DNA from: Mesorhizobium sp. ORS 3359
GTDB lineage: Bacteria; Pseudomonadota; Alphaproteobacteria; Rhizobiales; Rhizobiaceae
Direction of reading: 5' to 3'
Assembly (NCBI GenBank): GCA_000824845.1
Contig: CCNC01000197.1
Span: 1-64,000 of the forward strand
Length of the DNA stretch: 64,000 bases
Shown here: positions 59,820 to 64,000 of the stretch, in pieces
Position numbering within the stretch: position 1 is the stretch's first letter
Layout: every line of letters begins with the position of its first letter
Program-made: the position numbers and the translations under genes
The notes under the pieces: model-generated
Database searches by the model: none
What the model was told of the DNA's origin: nothing
What the model saw: only the letters and a program-made list of their open reading frames with translations

Positions 59820-60910
59820 TCCGCAGCCTCCATTGCGCGGCGCTCGAAATGCGCCTTGAAGATGTCGTCCACCAGCCGAGCCCTCAGCGTGTAGGTATGC
59901 TCGGCCCGAACGCGCCGCAGCGCTGCCGCGCCGATCGCCTTCGCCCGCTGCGGCGTCAGCGTGCGCATGATCTCGGCGACATCGGCGCCGTCGCGGGCGA
60001 CCAGAATCTCTTCGCCGGGGGTCAGGAACAACTCGATGCCAAGCCAGGCGTCGGTGAGAAGGCACGCGCCGGCCCCCGCCGCTTCGAAGACACGGGTCGC
60101 GGGCGAAAACCCGTTGGCCGCCATGCTGTCGCGGCTGATGTTGAGCACGGCCTTCGGCGTGACGTTGAAGGCGTTGTGATCGCTGGTGCCGACATGCCCC
60201 AGCCATGAGACATTCGGGGGCAGGGACTTGTCGTCCCAGCCGGAGCCGCCAAGCAGGAAGCGCTGGCCGCCGAGCCTGCGGGCCGGGTCGAGGAAGAAGG
60301 CGTCGACGCGCGCTTCACGGTCGGGCAGCCGATTGCCGAGGAAGGCCAGGTCGCAGGCAAAGCGCGGATTTGCGGCGACGGGATGATGCGTCTCAGAGTC
60401 GAGCGCGTTGTAGATCGGTACGCATTCCGCGGCGCGGAGTGCACGATAATCCCAGACGACCGGATCGCCGCCGCCGTAAGTCAGCACGATGCCGATCCGC
60501 TTCAACGCTTCATGCAATGGGTGTTCGGCATCGTTGCGCAGCTCGCTCAGGGTCGCCGGCGCGTCGACATCCCAGAACACGGTCAGCGCGTCCGGGCGGG
60601 CATTGTCGAGGACTGCCCGCAGCAGCGCATCGTCTTCGAAGCCGACGCCGCTTGCCTTGACGACGACGTCCGCCTGCGCGGCGCGAGATGCAACTTGCAT
60701 CAGCGCATGCGGAGTCGGCTCGTAGACCACGACGCTGCACCAGTCCGGAGCCTCGATGTCGCGATGCTTCTGCCGGTCATAGACGTCGGGCTCATAGAAG
60801 ACGATGTCATAGCCGCGCTGCGACAGTGCCTTGAGCAGGCCGCGGTAATAGGTGGCCGCGCCGTTCCAGTAGGACGACAGAAGGCTCGATCCGTAAAAGG
60901 CAATTTTCAT
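59816..60910 (-). CDS. CgeB-like glycosyltransferase
   Basis: Protein of 364 residues: YGSSLLSSYWNGAATYYRGL at the start, FWDVDAPATLSELRND in the middle and ATRVFEAAGAGACLLTDAWL with LFLTPGEEILVARDG near the end. Same architecture as the 52671 and 58710 proteins but more divergent. It overlaps its neighbours on both sides (59816-59819 and 60907-60910). Donor and acceptor unknown. Confidence 0.87.
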   Translation of the reverse strand: MKIAFYGSSLLSSYWNGAATYYRGLLKALSQRGYDIVFYEPDVYDRQKHRDIEAPDWCSVVVYEPTPHALMQVASRAAQADVVVKASGVGFEDDALLRAVLDNARPDALTVFWDVDAPATLSELRNDAEHPLHEALKRIGIVLTYGGGDPVVWDYRALRAAECVPIYNALDSETHHPVAANPRFACDLAFLGNRLPDREARVDAFFLDPARRLGGQRFLLGGSGWDDKSLPPNVSWLGHVGTSDHNAFNVTPKAVLNISRDSMAANGFSPATRVFEAAGAGACLLTDAWLGIELFLTPGEEILVARDGADVAEIMRTLTPQRAKAIGAAALRRVRAEHTYTLRARLVDDIFKAHFERRAMEAAE

Positions 60911-62037
60911 GCGGCCGCCTCCCTTGCAGGCTTGATTTCAGCCGCCGCGCGATTGCCGCATGCGGCGAGGATGTCGAATAGCTCGTCGGCGCGATGCCGG
61001 CATGTGTGCCGCGCAAGGATGGTCTCCAGGCCCGAAGCGGCCAGCGCTTCCGCTAGCTGGCGATCGTTCAGCACGTCGCGGAGGTGGTTGCGCATCTCGG
61101 CGCCGTTTCGGGCAAAGAGGAAATCCGTTCCGGAGCGGAACAGGCCTTCGACATCCGACCATGGCGCAGACACAAGCGGAATGCCGCAGGCCAGCGCCTC
61201 GAACATGCGAATGGTGGGAATGCCCGGCAGGCTCTCCCGGTAGGGCCGGCGTGGGATGTGCATGGTGACGCGATGGCGGGCGAAGGCCTTCGGCACGTCG
61301 GCATTGGCGATCCAGCCTTCGTAGCGCAGGCCAGTATCCGCGAGGGCCGTCAGCGCATCCGGCGGATAGCGCACGCCGTGCACGGTTCCCGACAACGCGA
61401 GGGCGTGCGCCGGCTCGATCAGGAACTCGGCGATCTCGGCGCTGCGTTCGTCGTCGCCCCAATTGCCGATCCAGACGACATCGGAATCACGGTCGATCTC
61501 GGGCAGCGGTTTGAACAGCCGGTCGTCCGCCGCCTCATGCCAGGTGAAGACCCGTCTGCCCCAGCCGGCGCGAAGATAGCTCTCCCGCAGCACTTCGCCG
61601 AAGACCAGAACCCCGTCAAAATGCTCGAGCTGAAGCGCCGCGATCGCCTGCGTCGCCGATACGGCGCGGTGATGGGTGTCATGGAACAGGAGCGTGAAAT
61701 CGCCACCCCGGCCCCGGATGCGGCCGATGCGAGCAACGAGCTCAGGGTCGGTCCATTCATGAACGATGACGATATCTGCGCCGGCGAGCCAGGACTCATG
61801 CTGGAAACCCGCATCGTAGGTCACCGCCATCAATTCCGGAAAATCCTTGCGGAAGCGCTCGACGGCGAAGGGGCCTTGCTCGGCGAGCAGGTTCGATCGG
61901 CTCCAGCCGTCGGCGGGCTCCAGCGCGATCACCTCATGGCCGCGCGCCACAAGCTCGCGCATGATGCCGCGCTGGAAGTGCGCGTTGCCGTGGTTCCAGT
62001 CGGAAACCGCCGAATGGGTGTAGAACAGAAAACGCAT
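60907..62037 (-). CDS. CgeB-like glycosyltransferase
   Basis: Protein of 376 residues: FYTHSAVSDWNHGNAHFQRG, VVWIGNWGDDERSAEIAEFL, MHIPRRPYRESLPGIPTIRM and FEALACGIPLVSAPWSDVEG, again the GT-B CgeB-like plan. ATG 62037 is used; the in-frame TTG at 62043 overlaps the upstream stop. It belongs to the chain of overlapping glycosyltransferase genes between 58.7 and 63.1 kb. Confidence 0.85.
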   Translation of the reverse strand: MRFLFYTHSAVSDWNHGNAHFQRGIMRELVARGHEVIALEPADGWSRSNLLAEQGPFAVERFRKDFPELMAVTYDAGFQHESWLAGADIVIVHEWTDPELVARIGRIRGRGGDFTLLFHDTHHRAVSATQAIAALQLEHFDGVLVFGEVLRESYLRAGWGRRVFTWHEAADDRLFKPLPEIDRDSDVVWIGNWGDDERSAEIAEFLIEPAHALALSGTVHGVRYPPDALTALADTGLRYEGWIANADVPKAFARHRVTMHIPRRPYRESLPGIPTIRMFEALACGIPLVSAPWSDVEGLFRSGTDFLFARNGAEMRNHLRDVLNDRQLAEALAASGLETILARHTCRHRADELFDILAACGNRAAAEIKPAREAAA

Positions 62038-62039
62038 GG

Positions 62040-63140
62040 TCAACGCCCCGCTGCGGTCAGCGCCGCCCGATTGTAGATGTCGCGCATCATCCTCACCTGC
62101 TTGCCCAGCGAGAATTTGCGTGCCTGCCGCGCGGCGCGCCGGCCGAGCTTGCGCCGCAAGCTTTCGTCACGGGACAGGCTCTCGATGCAGCCGGCCAGCG
62201 CATGTGGATCGTGCGGGTTGAAGAACATCGCCGCGCCGTCCCAGATCTCGCGGTAGGTCGCGATATTGGCGAGCACCAGCGGCGTGGCCGAGAGCGCGGC
62301 TTCCAACGCGGCCAGCCCGAAAGGCTCGTAGATGGAAGTTGACACGAAGATGCCGGCCCGCCTCATGCGGCGCCGAACCTCGCGGTGGTCGATTGAACCG
62401 AGAGAGACGCAGTGGTCGAAACGGGCGCGCTGTCCGTCGGGACCGGCGAGCGGACCGGCGGCCTGAACGGGCCAGTCGCAAAGCGCGGCGGCGGCGTCGA
62501 GCGATGCCGCATCCTTGCCCTCGTCCCACCAGCGCGCGGCGGCGAACACGAAAGGTTCGCGGCGTCCTGGCCTCGGACCGGGCAGGGCGCCATTATGGAC
62601 GACGCCCAAGCCTGCGATCGCGCCGTAGCAGGCTTGGAGCATCTCGGCATGGCTTCGGCTCGGAGCGACAATGGTGTCGGCGCGATCGAACCCGGCCCTG
62701 TTGCGATCTCGCTGCCAGGACCAGGCGTCCGCCGGCGCCTGCCCACGCACCGCGTGCAGCCAGGTGGCCACGCATGAATGCGAGACTGCGACGATGGGAC
62801 ATGTCAGATCAAGTCCGGCGGCTTGCGCCGGCGCATTGAGATGGACGAGATCGGTCGCATAGGTCTTGGCAAGGCTTCGCAATTCGCCCGGCAAGCGGTC
62901 GAGATCTTTTTCATCGCGCGTCATCCAGTCCGGCGGGCTTTTCAGCCAAACCAGCGTGGCGAAAGACTGCGCCTCACGCGCCTGTTCCGGAGAAGGCTCC
63001 GGCCCCAGCCCGGCAAGCACGATGCTGTCGCCGCCGGCCGCCAGCTCGCGAGCCAGGTCGAGCGAGTAGCGCCACACCCCGCCGACGGCGTCGGTCGTCA
63101 TCAGGATGCGCCGCGGACGATGGATCAGTGATTGCAGCAT
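62040..63140 (-). CDS. Glycosyltransferase family 4 protein
   Basis: GT-B enzyme of 366 residues: ILMTTDAVGGVWRYSLDLAR (acceptor-side loop), VAVSHSCVATWLHAVRG, VFAAARWWDEGKDAASLDAA (donor region) and FVSTSIYEPFGLAALEAALS (E-x7-E). These are GT4 marks seen in glycogen-synthase-like and sucrose-type transferases. The start overlaps the radical SAM gene by 16 bp. Donor unknown. Confidence 0.9.
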   Translation of the reverse strand: MLQSLIHRPRRILMTTDAVGGVWRYSLDLARELAAGGDSIVLAGLGPEPSPEQAREAQSFATLVWLKSPPDWMTRDEKDLDRLPGELRSLAKTYATDLVHLNAPAQAAGLDLTCPIVAVSHSCVATWLHAVRGQAPADAWSWQRDRNRAGFDRADTIVAPSRSHAEMLQACYGAIAGLGVVHNGALPGPRPGRREPFVFAAARWWDEGKDAASLDAAAALCDWPVQAAGPLAGPDGQRARFDHCVSLGSIDHREVRRRMRRAGIFVSTSIYEPFGLAALEAALSATPLVLANIATYREIWDGAAMFFNPHDPHALAGCIESLSRDESLRRKLGRRAARQARKFSLGKQVRMMRDIYNRAALTAAGR

Positions 63141-64000
63141 GAGGACTCCAACTCAGCCAGCGCATGCGGGCGCTGGTCCTGGATGTCGCTGAAGGAGCGG
63201 AAGGAGGCGAGGTAGTGCTCATGCGCGCGCTCCCAGGCGAGGTCGTCGGGTTCGCCCCAGAGTTCGCGATAGCTGGGCGAGCTCGGATAGGGGTAGAGCG
63301 GCACGGGCTCGTTCGCCCAGACGCCGTGATCGATGAGGTGCTTGCGCCAATAGTCCACCAGCGCCGGATCGTCCTCGACCACGCCGATCAGATTGGCCTG
63401 GACGAAAGGCACGTTGCGGCGGGCGTCGATGAGAAGCGCTGCGAGACCCTCAGTGTCCAGGCGGCAGCGCTTGGCAAGCATCGCGCGACCCTCGACGGTC
63501 AGGCTTTCAAGGCCTGCCTCAATCGAGACGCAGCCAGCCGCGCCGAGCAGCTCGAGCAGTTCCGGCTTCCACAGATCGATGCGTGTCTGGACGCCGAACT
63601 GGACGTCGCGATCGACCAGCGCCTCCAGCAGCGCTTTCTGCGGCAGGAAGATCTCGTCGATGAAATAGATGTAGCCGACGCCTTGCGCGATCAGCCCGTC
63701 GATCTCGGCCACGATCGCATCGTGCTTCCTGCGCCGATAGGCATCGCGAAAATCGATCTTGGCGCAGAAGCTGCAATTGTAGGGACAGCCGCGCGAGGCC
63801 TCCACCTCGGCGCCGGCGCCCTTCTGGACGGTACCGAACCTATGGTGGTGGTGGCCATGCTCCGCGATCCAGTCGGATGGCCAGGCGAGCGCCGGATGAT
63901 CGACGAACGGACTGGCATGCACGCCGCCGTTGCAGGCCAGACCCTCGCCTTGGAGGCGGGCCGTGTGCGCGACCTTGCTCCAGTCGCGTTGCCGCGCGAG
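63125..64000 (-). CDS. B12-binding-type radical SAM protein, C-terminal part (runs off window)
   Basis: The window holds about 291 codons of the C-terminal part. Iron-sulfur motif SRGCPYNCSFCAK (C-x3-C-x2-C), YIYFIDEIFLPQKALLEAL, FGVQTRIDLWKPELLELLG, GCVSIEAGLESLTVEGRAML and VPLYPYPSSPSYRELWGE match the TIGR04295 group of cobalamin-type radical SAM proteins that occur next to TIGR04290 methyltransferases. The N-terminal B12-binding domain should lie beyond the window: the frame stays open to the edge through KVAHTARLQGEG. A histidine run (HGHHHHRF) precedes the cluster motif. It may methylate or rearrange an unactivated carbon of the product. Confidence 0.87.
   Translation of the reverse strand, partial: LARQRDWSKVAHTARLQGEGLACNGGVHASPFVDHPALAWPSDWIAEHGHHHHRFGTVQKGAGAEVEASRGCPYNCSFCAKIDFRDAYRRRKHDAIVAEIDGLIAQGVGYIYFIDEIFLPQKALLEALVDRDVQFGVQTRIDLWKPELLELLGAAGCVSIEAGLESLTVEGRAMLAKRCRLDTEGLAALLIDARRNVPFVQANLIGVVEDDPALVDYWRKHLIDHGVWANEPVPLYPYPSSPSYRELWGEPDDLAWERAHEHYLASFRSFSDIQDQRPHALAELESSCCNH

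Overview
The window is GC-rich DNA from an alphaproteobacterium of the order Rhizobiales. A Mesorhizobium-like rhizobium is the best guess, from protein content and the FixLJ/FixK/FnrN plus fixNOQP-fixGHIS gene set; this is inference and no species is claimed. I found no rRNA, tRNA, CRISPR array, insertion sequence or phage gene. About 69 protein genes cover nearly the whole window.

Region 1 (1-44.7 kb) is a microaerobic (low-oxygen) gene island. It holds a complete sensing cascade: FixL with a heme PAS domain, FixJ, FixK with a FixJ-type site upstream, and a second Fnr-family regulator of FnrN type with cysteines for an iron-sulfur cluster. It also holds the high-affinity cbb3 oxidase (fixNOQP) and its assembly genes (fixGHIS), hemA (partial) and hemN for heme synthesis, pseudoazurin, a cytochrome c and a cytochrome b561. 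Alongside are universal stress proteins, an Hsp20, a CBS/BON protein, an MgtA-type and a TPCP-type P-type ATPase, TrxC, a phosphoketolase/acetate kinase pair, an alcohol dehydrogenase, and an acyl-CoA synthetase fused to an acetyltransferase. Seventeen 14-bp FixK/FNR-type sites lie in its intergenic gaps, most about 40 bp before a sensible transcription start. None was found after 43.8 kb, which gives the regulon a sharp edge.

Inside this island, 7.9-14.3 kb is a separate module. A PepSY protein, an OmpR-type regulator and a histidine kinase face a three-gene flavin operon: an FMN-binding exported protein, ApbE, and an RnfD/NqrB-like membrane domain fused to a ferredoxin-reductase domain. The two outward-facing promoters of this module share an 11-bp-phased direct repeat. 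It looks like a regulated flavin electron-transfer system across the inner membrane.

Region 2 (44.7-47.1 kb) is a small stress-regulation patch: an EcfG-like sigma factor followed by short proteins on the opposite strand, one with a NepR-like pattern.

Region 3 (47.2-64 kb) is a long, nearly one-directional cluster, tightly packed with many stop/start overlaps. It encodes six glycosyltransferases (two GT4 and four CgeB-like), myo-inositol-1-phosphate synthase, a histidine phosphatase, a sugar nucleotidyltransferase, a UDP-glucuronate decarboxylase-like epimerase, two methyltransferases, a CelD-like acetyltransferase, a B12-type radical SAM protein that runs off the window, a glycosidase-like protein with apparently circularly permuted sequence order, and an opposite-strand protein joining a phosphoribosyltransferase-like and a kinase-like region. 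Together these suggest synthesis of an undescribed, probably inositol-containing glycoconjugate. The product is not known from sequence alone.
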